NCBI GenBank assembly: GCA_023238725.1
Contig: CM041541.1
Coordinates: 9,882,044-9,946,043, forward strand
Source: Scortum barcoo
Lineage: Eukaryota; Chordata; Actinopteri; Centrarchiformes; Terapontidae
DNA: 64,000 nucleotides
Reading direction: 5' to 3'
The translations under genes and the position numbers were made by a program. Of the stretch, positions 44,571-54,930 are shown one piece after another. The notes under the pieces are model-generated. The model had not been told where the DNA came from, ran no database searches, and was given only the letters and a program-made list of their open reading frames with translations. The first letter of the stretch is position 1. Every line of letters begins with the position of its first letter.

Positions 44571-45290
44571 CCGTCCTGAGAAACTTTGTGAATGTAAGCA
44601 TATGTGCCTTTAGTGGAATGAATGTTCTGGATTGCAGGGCAGCAGCGGTGGCGGCGGCGGCCCAGCAGGGCGTCCTTTTAGTGAGCGCGGTGTCCGGCTG
44701 CTATCTCTCATCTCAGCCGGCTTTCAGGCTAAATGCGAAACCCACCTGGGCTAAAGGAGAGGCCCTCGCTGCTGCATGCTCTGCCCCCCCCCACCCCCCT
44801 TTCCTCTCCACCATGAGGATACACAATACCTTCCTCACACTAACCTGTGGGGACAATGGACAATAAAAAGCAATCATTCTCACTTCACCAGCACAATTAC
44901 TGTACAACTTAGCTCCCCTGCCTTTACCCACTTGCGACAAAAAGTGAGAGCAGAGGAGCGATAAAAAGAGTTTCTTTTGGTGCGAACGTGGCTTTGACTT
45001 CTCTGCCGCTTGCTCCTCTTCCCTCCATTTCACTTGGTGATAAGATACACAAGACTGAGCGCGCTGGCACGGTGCATGCTGGGATAATGTGGCAGCGTGC
45101 TGCTAAGCACTTCCTGTCCACGGCGAGTGCAGGGGTTGGTAGTTGAAGCGTTTTACAACTGGGATGGTTTTCTTCACTCTTTTTAGATCCACTCAGAGTG
45201 CAGGAGAATTAAAACTAGTGAGAATTAAAACGCATCTCAGCTTGCTCTTTTAAAGCGTCCGCGTGGTATCGTGCACCGCGTGATACTGGC
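44571..45290. other. Mixed GC-leaning stretch
   Basis: A GCGGTGGCGGCGGCGG run at 44,646 reads as poly-Ala. GCATGCTGGGA at 45074-45084 matches the core of the ZNF143 (SBS) motif found at promoters. C-run at 44,785. No gene is called. Confidence 0.45.
45204..45231. repeat. 12-nt direct repeat, 16-bp offset
   Basis: GAGAATTAAAAC, TAGT, GAGAATTAAAAC. Each copy holds an AATTAA core. Confidence 0.85.
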
Positions 45291-45490
45291 ATGACTGGCG
45301 GTACTTCATTAAGATCGTGCGGATATCAGTATCTCAGGCTGTCATTAATAATGACAAGGCCCACCACTAAATACATGTCCACTGTTAATTATCAGAGGCC
45401 ATGTCTGTTAAATATCAGATTCCTCCCTCTAAATAGTGGGCAGTTCTCCCTTGCAGTCTCATCTGTCACTGTAAATGTCATCACTTTATT
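45291..45490. promoter_or_regulatory. Candidate regulatory patch
   Basis: GTCATTAATAATGACAAGG holds a 13-nt near-palindrome (TCATTAATAATGA) at about 45,341-45,353. CACTAAATAC, CTGTTAATTATCAG and GTTAAATATCAG follow. Repeat-free. Confidence 0.4.
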
Positions 45491-45779
45491 CTCTCGTTGG
45501 CGACCGTGACAGGCCCCACTTTGAGCCCCGCTTTATCTCCTTTGCCTTCCATTCTGCCCGCTACAAAGATTCCCCTCTCTCTCTGTTCTCCTTTTCTTTT
45601 TTTTTTCCCCTTTCTCTCTCTCCCGTTCTCCTTTTCTTTTTTTTTTCCACCACTCACTGCTGTATCCGCTTTCCACACGTGGCAAATGATTGCCCGGGTA
45701 AAGGTATTTTCTGTTTCAATCTTACACTTTCCCAAGGGAGAACAAAAAAAGGGGGACAAGCTTTCTGCAGCTGGTTTCA
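45491..45779. other. Pyrimidine-rich spacer
   Basis: C/T-rich DNA containing the 40-bp tandem duplication at 45585. Opposing frames (45475-45916) are low-complexity. Confidence 0.55.
45585..45648. repeat. 40-bp tandem duplication in T/C tract
   Basis: Twenty-four identical bases at 45585-45608 recur at 45625-45648, offset 40 bp. Confidence 0.85.
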
Positions 45780-46050
45780 CTGAGAAAATTGTTCAGAATT
45801 GCCTCATTCCAGGGCAGATTAGCGAATGCATACAATCCCAGGCTAAGTGCTATTGTGCACCACAATTTGGCCATTATACTTTGTCTTTTCCATTTAGAGA
45901 ACCCCTACCCAATTAAAGTAATACAGCCCTTCCAATACCTGCTCCCAATTAAATCTGGGCGGTATTACCTGCCTTGATAGAGCTGGCCGTGGCTCCTCAA
46001 CACTCACTTGCATTCATTAGGCCTATTCAACGTGACGGAGCTGATGACAA
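45780..46050. promoter_or_regulatory. Candidate regulatory island
   Basis: Complex, repeat-free DNA: GATTAGCGAATGC, CACAATTTGGCCATTATAC, CCCAATTAAAGTAATACAGC, CCCAATTAAATC and CATTCATTAGGCC. The CCAATTAAA word occurs twice 44 bp apart. It is one of the most enhancer-like blocks by eye. Confidence 0.45.
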
Positions 46051-46360
46051 CGATTCAAGTTGCTCTCCCTCCATCCCTCCCCCTTGCCACTCTCTTCTCT
46101 CTTGTACCCCCCCCCCCCTCTTTCGGACGGGCTCTCACTTTCTTTCTGTCTCTCTCTCTTTTTTTTTTGTCCCTGCCTTTCTCTCTGTCACTCCTCTCAA
46201 GACTAGAAATGCCTGCCGCTTACTCTGAGGACTCAGAATTGGCTGGGGAATAGAGGGGAGTGTGGGCCCCCCCCTTTTTTTTCCCTCTTTCTTCGACATT
46301 TTCTCGCCTGCCCCTGGTTTTGTTTCCCAGGTAGCTAGGTTTTTTTTTTTTTCCCAGCTC
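46051..46360. other. Pyrimidine tract
   Basis: Three hundred bases dominated by C and T, with C-runs (46,110; 46,267) and T-runs (46,160; 46,340). It ends in TTTTGTTTCCCAG/GTAGCTAGG, acceptor-like with a weak donor. It could impede replication or form triplex. Confidence 0.6.
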
Positions 46361-46700
46361 ATTGTGCCTTTTTCAAATCCTTCGTCCATGCTGCTTGGTT
46401 GGCACCATTTTAAAGCCCCAGCGTCACAAAGAAAGAGCTTGTCCAGGCCACTGACTCGATTGACAATTTCAGTGTTAAAAAAATCCACAAAAGCTGGAGC
46501 TTGGGGTGTCGCTGAAATGGGAGTGGGGGGGGATGGGGGGGGCAGCCGTCAATATGACATGTCTGCTGTCCAAACCCATAACCACCAGGTGTTTGTAGCC
46601 TTTCAGGAAAAAAATCCGTCATATCCCACTGTTCCAATTGAACTTGTGGCTCATACAAAAAAACTTTTATTTTACTATTCACAGTGTCACATTTCATAAA
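46361..46700. promoter_or_regulatory. Candidate regulatory island with G-run
   Basis: GCTTGGTTGGCACCATTTTAAAGCC (NFI-like TTGGC) and GACTCGATTGACAATTTC are followed by a G-rich element at 46519-46542 (runs of 3, 8 and 8 G) with quadruplex potential, then ACCACCAGGTGTTTG. Confidence 0.35.
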
Positions 46701-47710
46701 GCTGCGGCTCTAATGAGCCAGGCCAACAGAAGTAATATGTACTTAAAGAAGTACTTAAAGCTGCAATGGAGACCCCATCAAATGTGCATGTATCTGCCCT
46801 GTATTCATTCAATAGTCCTAAAAATATTAGGTCATGTCCCTCTGAGGAATGAGATTTCAGGATAGCAGGCTTTGTTGATGCATATTAACACACAAGTACA
46901 CAAATGCATGTTCTTGCTTTGTGGATTAAACATTGTGAATTCTTCTTTGTACAGTAAGTCAAATACTGCAGCTGAATGCACATGGTTACTGTGTCACTTT
47001 CTAATGATAAAGAGTATTAGTATTAAAGGATAAGGCTGTCCTGTACTTTTGTTATTGGCAACAAATCCAATAAAAGGACCAAAACAAAAATATGTTACTT
47101 TCCTATCCTGTGACTTTCTGTGGGCCCAGGACATGTTCTTATTGAACATGAACAGCAAACTGTAGCAGCAGAACAAATTCTGCAGGATTGACTCAAGTAA
47201 ACTACGGTGCTTTGTGTTGTGTTCATCGTGGTGAAGGACATAACCAAGTGCAACAGTGTGGTTTATTAATAATAGTTCTCTGGAAAAGAAAAATAGCTAC
47301 ACAAAAGAAAAAATAATCTATTAACAGGGTCAATTGATTGTTGGTTTTAGCATTTTCAAGTAACTTGTTGACAATAAGTAAACAATATCACTACATCAGA
47401 TGTATAATTTTTGTTTTCAAGTTTAGAAAGCAGCAAAAAATCAGTATAGTATAAGTATTTGTAATGAAATATGAATCATATTGGCAAGGGATAATCATAT
47501 AATAATGTTTTACTTTTAACAGACATCCTTTATCTAACATCGAGTTCAGAGGTGAACAAATTGGAGTTTGAACATATGAACAATGTAAAAGAAGTATCCA
47601 GAAACATTTTGACATTATAACTTGAAACTGAAGGCTCAGTAGCAGCATTATGTGATAAATGTATCACAGTAAACGGAGCTAAAATCACTTCTGCAGGTTT
47701 ACGTGCTTCC
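46701..47710. other. AT-rich non-coding stretch
   Basis: AT-rich filler. The words GTACTTAAAG repeat near 46,740-46,759. No exon or RNA is seen. Confidence 0.6.
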
Positions 47711-48370
47711 ATCAGGCACCTTGTACCCAAAAGAGCGCAGCGCCTCCTTGATAAATCCTCCCTGTGCTGTTGGTTTTACTCTCAGTGACATTTGGAGATA
47801 AAGTAGGTGAATATAATGGGAGGTGGAGGAGGTGAAGGAGGAGGAGGAGGGGGTCTCCTGTATAGGAGCGAGAGTGACATTCTCAGGACCCCCCATGAGG
47901 GGAAACCTCTGGGCACCGCTCAGCCGACAGTGGGAGTGATATCAACTTTCCCCTGTCAATCCGCCGGAGGATCAGCAGCTCCCTCCGCCTGCACGGCTTG
48001 CATCCAAACAGCTCTGATGAAGCAGTCAGCTGAAAGTAATGTGTGCTTAAATGGAGGCAAGGGTTTACTTCAGCTTAGCAGGCTCTTAGAAACAACTGTA
48101 TGTATGTAATATTTGTCATTCAGTGAATTTTGAAGTGTGTATTTTAAAAGCTTAGCTCCGCAACTTTTTTTTTTTCAGTTTCTAAAAGTTTCTACAATGT
48201 GGTTGGCTATTTTGGGATTGACACGTGCTCTAATTTTGCTCTAAAAGTCTTGAACTTTCTTTACAATTCGCACGCTGCAACAAAATGTGCCTCCATTTCG
48301 TCAATATTGGTGTACTTTGCATTTTCATGAGTCCTTGATGGAAATTCAATTTACAACAGTGTGATAAACA
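47711..48370. other. Mixed stretch
   Basis: GGA-rich at 47,818-47,850; a balanced patch with CpG at 47,910-48,020; AT-rich after 48,100 with a T-run at 48,166. No gene. Confidence 0.45.
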
Positions 48371-48760
48371 AATAAAAGGTGGTTAAGGGTTTGCGTGCTG
48401 TTTCATCATAATTTACAGTCGCAAACACCGCCGAAGCATATTAATTTGAGCACTTTGATTATTTGTTTAGGCGGCGAAAATGCATTTTCTACCTATACTC
48501 TAATGGAGCCCTTTTTCACTTAGGCGAATGTGCAGCGGCGCCGAGCAGCCAGCCAATCAGATTCAGGCGAAGTAGGTCTGTGTGTTCCGACCTTGGGAGC
48601 CACGGCAACCCAGGGATCGCGCTCCCCTTTGATATGCCAAATCAAAGATCCTGCTTCGGCAACTGAAGGCTGTTTTGTTGCTCTAGTACTTGTTGTTTTC
48701 CCCGTGTCCATGTTAAAAGGGAAATTGGCCGTGACTTTCATTCACGCTGCTCGCACGGAA
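48371..48760. promoter_or_regulatory. Candidate regulatory island with TCF/LEF pair
   Basis: Complex CpG-bearing DNA with three perfect TCF/LEF cores: CTTTGAT at 48453 and an inverted pair CTTTGAT (48627-48633) and ATCAAAG (48641-48647). Also AGCATATTAATTTGAGC, CCAATCAGATTCAGG and a GGGAGC/GCTCCC inverted repeat at about 48,596-48,626. A 92-codon frame (48530-48808) is unrecognised. Confidence 0.5.
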
Positions 48761-49490
48761 AAAAAAAAAGAAAAGAAAAATGATCAACCTTTCTCACCTT
48801 GGGGGTGATTTTAAAGGGAACGCTGCAAGGATGTTTGATATGCTACACTGTAGCTTAAGAAATAATGAGGCGTTGGGAGAAAGTATTTCAATAATAAGTA
48901 AATAAAAGATCCGAGATGCCCCCCCTCCCTCCCCTTCCTTCCTCCTCCGCTTGGTTTGCAACATTGCTGCTTTGGTGCTCACTGGACTCTGAAGACACAT
49001 GTATGTATGCAACCACTTAGCCGAAGACTGAGAGTAAGGAAAGGAAGCCGGATGGGAGAGGAAGATAAAGGATGGCTAAATTCAGACCACATGGCCGCAT
49101 GACTGTACAAGTGGAGTCACCAGGGGCTACTTCCAGTCACGGTAGCTTTATGAAACTGGGATATGAGAGGGGAGGGGGTGCGGGGATGAGGATGTGCACG
49201 GTTTACATCAACATACCGTTGTCCATATTTAGATTATCATTACAGACAGTGTCGTCAAATTTCAGCGGGGAAATCCAGTGATTATTTTGTCTTTTTCTTT
49301 ACATAAATTTTACTTTTTTTACTTTTTTTTTTTTTTTACTTTTACAAGATGGCCTTCTTGTCATTTTGTTCACTCAAATGTTATTTCCACTTCTGAGACT
49401 CTCTTATCATATTTCATATTGTGGATTCACCATGTATCATCGCTGATGCTCCCTCATTTTCCTCCTCAACAGATGTTGGAGACTAGCTGG
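48761..49490. other. Mixed stretch with A and T runs
   Basis: A-runs at 48,759-48,780, C/T tract at 48,920-48,950, T-runs at 49,313-49,340. No gene is seen. Confidence 0.55.
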
Positions 49491-49800
49491 AATTAGCACG
49501 GACACTCAACCCGGTCAGCTTTTAATTAATTTTACACAGACAGTCGTGCCGTGACCCCGTGAAAAAGGACGAGGCACACCCGACTAATCAGCCTGAACCC
49601 CATGACATCACTCCTGGACCTGCCAAGCCAGCCAAAACAGAGGGAGCCTAGGTAGTTTACTCTGGATACAAAGCGCCAATTTATCACTATAAGCAAATGC
49701 TAACCTAGGAGCGTTGCCCCCGGCAGAATTAATTGGCCCTCTCCCTGTCTGTGAAGTGTCTGGCCTTGTTTAAAAAGACAGGCTGCCCCAGAGACCCCCG
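49491..49800. promoter_or_regulatory. Candidate regulatory island
   Basis: GCTTTTAATTAATTTTACAC (49,518), CCGACTAATCAGCC, GCGCCAATTTATCAC and GGCAGAATTAATTGGCC occur in repeat-free, CpG-containing DNA. Confidence 0.45.
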
Positions 49801-50220
49801 CTCTCAACACGCTGCTCTGAGGAGCTGTGCCGCTATTGGCTGATTGATAGCCATGGAAACCCCTGCTCTGCATAACCAGGAAGCGCTTGTTCGTGAAAGT
49901 GATTGGACGCTCAGACCTGAGGGCGAACGGGCGTCGTCAAGAAGTTGCGGGCAGCGTGATGGCGGGACAGGTCCCCGCCTTTGAATTCTGGATCCCTTCC
50001 CCGGTCGGTGAAGTGAGCGTTTTCCCCTGGAATGAAACCTTAAATCAATCCTCAAGCTGGCTGTGTGCTCGCACACACAAAGACGTGCCGCTGCCTGGCG
50101 GTCAGAGCAATTGGGGCGTGCAGCGGGTGCCACGTTTAATGGAGTTCCTGGTCACTGTGTCGGCGGGTTTGCTGCCAAAAGTGCCATCCACATGACATGC
50201 TCCGGGGTGTGCAGCCCCAA
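49801..50220. promoter_or_regulatory. CCAAT-rich, CpG-bearing candidate promoter or enhancer
   Basis: Four ATTGG/CCAAT cores (about 49,835, 49,902, 50,110 and nearby GATTGATAG) with frequent CpG at 49,905-50,000. CCATGGAAAC at about 49,851 is a half-matched RFX-like site. An open frame (49887-50195, with an internal ATGGCGGGACAGG at 49,959) has no recognisable domain. A promoter for an unknown transcript is possible. Confidence 0.35.
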
Positions 50221-50560
50221 CAGCGGAAACAACGCATCTTAACTTTTTTTTTTCTTACCCAGAGGGGATGAAGGGTCTTTCACGTGTCCTGCATGCTGCT
50301 GCTTGAGCTTATAGATGGGGAAGGAGGGGAGTCGGGGGGGTTTGCAAAAAAACTTGATTATCTACGCTTTTAGCTCCTTCAGCCCACTCTACTGTGACTA
50401 AGAAAGTGTGGGTACATTGTAAGAGCAACTTTCTAGTACATTAGCTGGAGATTGAAGGCTCCTACTGTAGGGAGGGAAAAAAAAAAGGAGAAAGACAACA
50501 GAGCTCTCCCCCCTCCTCTTCCTCTCCTTCACCCCACCACCCACTCTCTCTTTATCTGGC
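50221..50560. other. Non-coding spacer
   Basis: T-run at 50,244; G-run at 50,335; A-run at 50,477; C/T-rich to 50,560. Nothing else. Confidence 0.55.
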
Positions 50561-50710
50561 CTCTCTCGTTCAGTTGAGAGAGTGCAGCCCTATCTCGCCG
50601 GCCCATCCGCGGTGTCTCCTTTCCCTGGCTCCTGTACTTGGGGGAATAATTAATCGGGCTAACAGGTAAGAGATACCGAGACGTGGCATAAGAGCAGCTT
50701 TCAGAGCTTT
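50561..50710 (+). other. Balanced patch ending in a donor-like site
   Basis: Unique CpG-bearing DNA with GGGGAATAATTAATCGGGC, followed by GCTAACAG/GTAAGAG at 50,665/50,666. The donor match is good, but no acceptor or open frame defines an exon. A first exon of a non-coding transcript is possible. Confidence 0.25.
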
Positions 50711-51860
50711 GTGTGTGTGGGGTTTCCACGCTGAAATGGATCCCGCTCGCCACTCAGGGCCCTTTTCACCGGAGGAGCCGTCAAGGAGGGGAGGCAGCTG
50801 TGAGCGGATCTCACCGGACAGCTATGGCAACCCCCCCCTTCACCTCTCCCCCAACCTCTCCAACCCTGTCCTCCCCCTCAAACCACACATCCTTTATATA
50901 TATATATTTTGCTTTTTTTTTCCATCGTCTCAGAGAAATGAGGCTCATGCACGCACAGAGGCAGCTCAGGGCGCTGGAGGGCCCTTGGACACTTTCCCTG
51001 ATCCGTCCTCCGCCGTCACCACAAACACCTTTCACTCAAGCGACCGAGCATGACTCACCTCCACACACACACTGCTGTTTGCTGAAACCATCAGCGCTAA
51101 TTCGCTTTTTTTGTAGATGATTTTTTTTTTTCTTTTAAAATAGTACCTAGTTTGAATTTGAGCCTGAAAGTAACTGCTGTCCCGGCTAACAAAGACTCCC
51201 CAAATAAAAAGACCTGGATGTGACAGTGCAGTTTGTAAAGCAGCATGTTTCTGAAGGATTATTTCCTGGAGGAGGCTTCAGTTTCTTCCTGTGGGTGTCA
51301 GGTGATTGACAGCGAGCAGAATGTAAAGTAATACTTTGCGATGATGTGAAAACATCCAAGTCGGTACACTGGAAATGTGATAAAAACAGGAACTTTTTAT
51401 GAAGCCAAAGCGAGGCGTCATGTTCGCAGGAATAAACAATGCTGTAAAACACTGAAGTAAAGCGAGTGGTGGAGAAAAGAAGTCCTGATTCAATTCACAT
51501 GACAAGTCAGTTTTAATTACATAGTCCACCCTCCTTAGACCTGTGATTTGGATAGGAAAAAACTTCCTGAAAAACTGAAATTGAAAAGTGTGTGCAGACT
51601 GCAAAAGAGGACAGAAGCACAGTGCCACATGTTAGAAAACAGCTGTTTTTAAGCCGATTTTCTAAGAAAGTTGAGCAATGGGACTTCCAAAAACTCTTGC
51701 AACACATGCAAATAAAAAAAAAAAAAAAGCTTTTTTTATAGATATGATAACTAGTGGAAATTTTCTAAACCATACAAGTATAAAAACAAGTTGCATTTTT
51801 TTCAGACTTAGCATTTGTTTGGTAATTAGAGAGATAAAATACGCAGGATGCTCTTTTGCA
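50711..51860. other. Mixed non-coding stretch
   Basis: C-rich and T/C-rich to 51,060 with (TA)n at 50,896-50,908; AT-rich afterwards with T-run at 51,121 and A/T runs at 51,716-51,737. An octamer ATGCAAAT lies at 51706-51713. No gene is recognised. Confidence 0.5.
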
Positions 51861-52930
51861 CAACATATACAAAAGAACAGACTGCAGCTGCTGTGGTGGC
51901 GAGGCACAGTAGCTGAAGCGCGGATACGGTGAAAGTGGGAATTTGCCAGCAGCGGCGCGCGTGCCTGCACACCTTTCTTCCTCTTTTCCCTTTTTCTCCT
52001 GTTCTTTTAGCGAAAGCTGTGGCTGAGCAGCGTGTCACTTGAGCAGCAGCCGAGTGAGACTCTTGCAAAGGGGGAAAACTTCACAGCCCTTCCCGGTGTC
52101 ACACCCTGAAAATAGACTGTTAAACTCTTAGATACTGAAAATGAACTAAGCGATATATTATTTATAACAGCCAAAGCGGCGCTTAGAGGTGTTCAACTCA
52201 GACGGCACTTGGGGACAAAGCTCTCCCGTCTGCTTTGAGGGAATGTAGGTGAAGTTTTGAAGGTAGTCTCCGTTTTGTGCGAGGAGTCGAATGACAGTCA
52301 GTCGTTGGACATTTATGCATCACTGTGCCGCACGCACAACTTCGACACTCCAGCTGCTCCCTTCCAGCATGAGAATAAAATCTGGGAATTGTGATGTCAT
52401 GTGCAGCACCCCCAGCAACAACAATTTGGGAGTCCAATGAGAAAATACGCCCATACCCCCCCCCGAAAAAAACTACCCCAGGGGGCTCTAACAGCCTCCT
52501 TCTCTTTCTGTTCCAATTGATTCTAAGCACATTAAATCAGTTTGATATTACAGATTCGGAAGGCAGCGCAAACACTTCTTGCTCATTTCTGGCTGCTGAG
52601 CGCTCACTAATACAAACCGAAACATACTGTAGGCACCATTTAAAAAAAATATGATACTTGAAAAAGCATCTCACCATGTAATATTACTGAAGTCAATCAG
52701 CTGTCCTCAGTCTAAGGGAATGATGTCAAATTAGCAGATGAAATTGCCTGTGTTTTGAAATATTGTGTGTATATGAAGCTTTTTTTTTTAAATAAAGCAA
52801 GTTAGGATTAATCTTCTTTAATGGCGAGGCTGGAAAGTAAATACATGGGATTGTTTTCCCCTCCTCCCATGAAAGGTCAGTGGTGTAAAAGTACAGTAGG
52901 ATACTTTTTTTCCCTGCTGGTCAGCTCTGA
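51861..52930. other. Unique non-coding DNA
   Basis: A GCGGCGCGCGTGC patch at 51,952 with CCAGCAGCGGCGC is a weak CTCF-like match. C-run at 52,456. AT-rich from 52,550. Short frames on both strands (52198-52654) are unrecognised. Confidence 0.45.
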
Positions 52931-53345
52931 GGTACTGTGCTGCTGCACTCCCTGCAGGGCACACAGCTGGACGCAGGAAAGGCCGGAGAGCCGCCGCCGC
53001 GCCACCCTCCGCTCCCCCGGGCCACCAGAGGGGGAGGTCCGGCCCGGGCTGCCACTCAGCCGGGGGCGCGCTTGATGTACGACCAAAAACCAATGGGATC
53101 GATCGGAGCCCCCATGCGGAGAGAGCCTCCCTCCCTCCTCCAACCTCCCCACCGTCCTCCTTTTTCCTCTCCCATCCTTCCTCTGTTCGCCCTCCCCTGT
53201 CCTCTCCTGCTTCCCCACTTCCCCTCTCTCCCTTTACTTTTCCTTTTGTCTTACCTCCCCCTGCTGGCAGCCTCTCTCGTTCCTCCTCCCTCTGAAAAGG
53301 CTCTCATGGGTTTGCTTCAGCATTGCAGCTCGAGAGGGGCCTTAA
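52931..53345. promoter_or_regulatory. GC-rich island with two CTCF-like motifs
   Basis: CpG-rich (CCGCCGCCGCGCC, GGTCCGGCCCGGGC, CGGGGGCGCGC) from 52,975 to 53,110, then C/T-rich to 53,260. A forward CTCF-like motif (53019-53037, core CCACCAGAGGGGGAG) and a reverse one (53252-53270, core CCAGCAGGGGGAGG) face each other. AAACCAATGGG at 53,087 is a CCAAT box. Candidate insulator or CpG promoter. Confidence 0.45.
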
Positions 53346-53920
53346 CATAAGGAAAAAAGCGGGCGATGCTGTAACGCAGATTTGCATTTTGCCAAGTGCT
53401 GCGTCATGAGTTTGGGAAATGCAGAAATCCCTTGGCGCCGTCGGAATTACCATTATTTTTACATTTTACACGGCGAAGAAGCATCAAATGCTACTTAACA
53501 GCTTGCATATCTGAATGTTGAAAGTGTGGCACGAACACTGCCACGGGGCCACCCAGGATACAAACCCCAGCCACGCGTACTACTGTAATTACTTCAGATT
53601 AAAGCATCCACCAAATGGCACGTGTTAACTATCAATCATTGATATCGATAACACCTTGTCACGGATTAAATCGGTGCTGTAATGTCGGCACTGACGCTTA
53701 ATCATCTGACTCAGGTTCATCAACGGCAGTGATTGACAGGCAGAAGACGAAGGAGGAGAATAATTAAGGAATACAGATATTCCTGTAAGTGTTGTTAGTG
53801 ATCGCCTTCATCATCTGAATACGATGGCGGCTTTTCGTGGTTGAAAAGGATGCTGCTGACAAATTCAATTATTGAAAGAAGACGAGCTAATGGCGCGTGG
53901 TAATGATTCATTTCATAAGT
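53346..53920. promoter_or_regulatory. Large candidate regulatory island
   Basis: It starts with an octamer ATTTGCAT at 53380, then TGCGTCATGAG, GGCGCCGTCGG and GGAATTACCATTATTTTTAC. A 15-nt palindrome of ATCAAT cores lies at 53630-53644. GCTTAATCATCTGACTCAGG, GTGATTGACAGG, GAATAATTAAGG, CAATTATTGAAAG and GGTAATGATTC complete it. Almost no simple repeat. Confidence 0.5.
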
Positions 53921-54340
53921 ATTTCTGCCGTATGTTTTAATGAAAGCTTACATTGTCACTGGTGGCAAAGGGAGCGGATGCCTTACACCAATTACTATAC
54001 TGTCACTGAGGGCGCATGTTGCAGCAATAATCCTCCCCCCTCCTTCCACAGCCCAGAGACAAGACATATACACGGTATATTTAATACACACAGCCCCGGA
54101 CGTGTGGGTGTGCACAATAACCTCAAACGCTAACAGACACACATTTTCTTTCCTCTGCCTGCCCCAGCCTGCCTCCCCTTTGTGCAAACACAAAGAAAAG
54201 GGATCCTTCTCTGTTATTCTTTATTCCTTTGGTCCATTCTTTGCCGGGACTGGATACGGGGGTCCGGGCGCAGCCTCTGCCCCACCACGCTTCACCATCC
54301 CCGGGCATGAGAGGCAGAGGCAGGGGCCTTAGAGTGTGGA
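53921..54340. other. Mixed non-coding DNA
   Basis: C-run patch at 54,034-54,042 and CA-like sequence near 54,080; GC rises towards 54,240. A 130-codon frame (53940-54332) is unrecognised. Confidence 0.45.
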
Positions 54341-54689
54341 GGTCCGCGGGTCTCGATGGGAGGAGGAGGAAGGGGTTGCGGTGGTGGGTATGGGGCGATT
54401 GGGAGGGGTGGGGGGGGCGGAGGCTGACATACATCTGCAGCCCAGAGAGTGAGACAGGCTCAAAGGCTTGGGGAGAATGAGAAGGGGGTTGTAGGGGTCA
54501 GTGACAAGTGGCACACACAGGGTGGGTGTGTGGGTGAAGTGGGGTGGAACAAGTGCTATAGAGGGGCCAAGGATTGTGTTTTTCCCATGGTCCGCTACCC
54601 CCTTTTTCACCCCCCCCCCTCCTCCGAAGTTTCCCTCATGGACCCCCACCCAAACTGACCCCCAATCCTCCCATCCCGTGGTACTCTCG

Positions 54690-54723
<34 letters not shown>

Positions 54724-54930
54724 GTTGCCCTGTCAAGAAAGGACCGGGCAGGCTCAGTTTCACTCCACAGGGCCGGTGTGTTTTCAATGAATTGATACAG
54801 ATGAAGAAGTTCAACACAATGGATGGATTACCTCAGCCAAAATAGAGTGACCCCCCACCTCCCTCCCACACCCACACCCCACCTCCACAACCCCTTCCCT
54901 CCGGCACCCCTCATAACCCCACCCGCCCAC
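54341..54930. repeat. G-rich to C-rich strand switch
   Basis: The plus strand is G-rich from about 54,340 to 54,560, with a quadruplex-type run at 54386-54417 (G-runs of 3, 4, 3, 4 and 8 with loops of 3, 5, 1 and 1). It then becomes C-rich from 54,595 to 54,930, giving G-runs on the minus strand. Long frames here on both strands are Pro/Gly/Ser-rich artefacts. Confidence 0.6.
54693..54720. repeat. (CT)n microsatellite
   Basis: Fourteen CT units inside the C-rich half of the strand switch. Confidence 0.97.

Noticed and set aside
54329..54817. Minus-strand frame of 162 codons
   Set aside because: Built from the G/C-rich switch and a CT microsatellite (Arg-Glu repeats).
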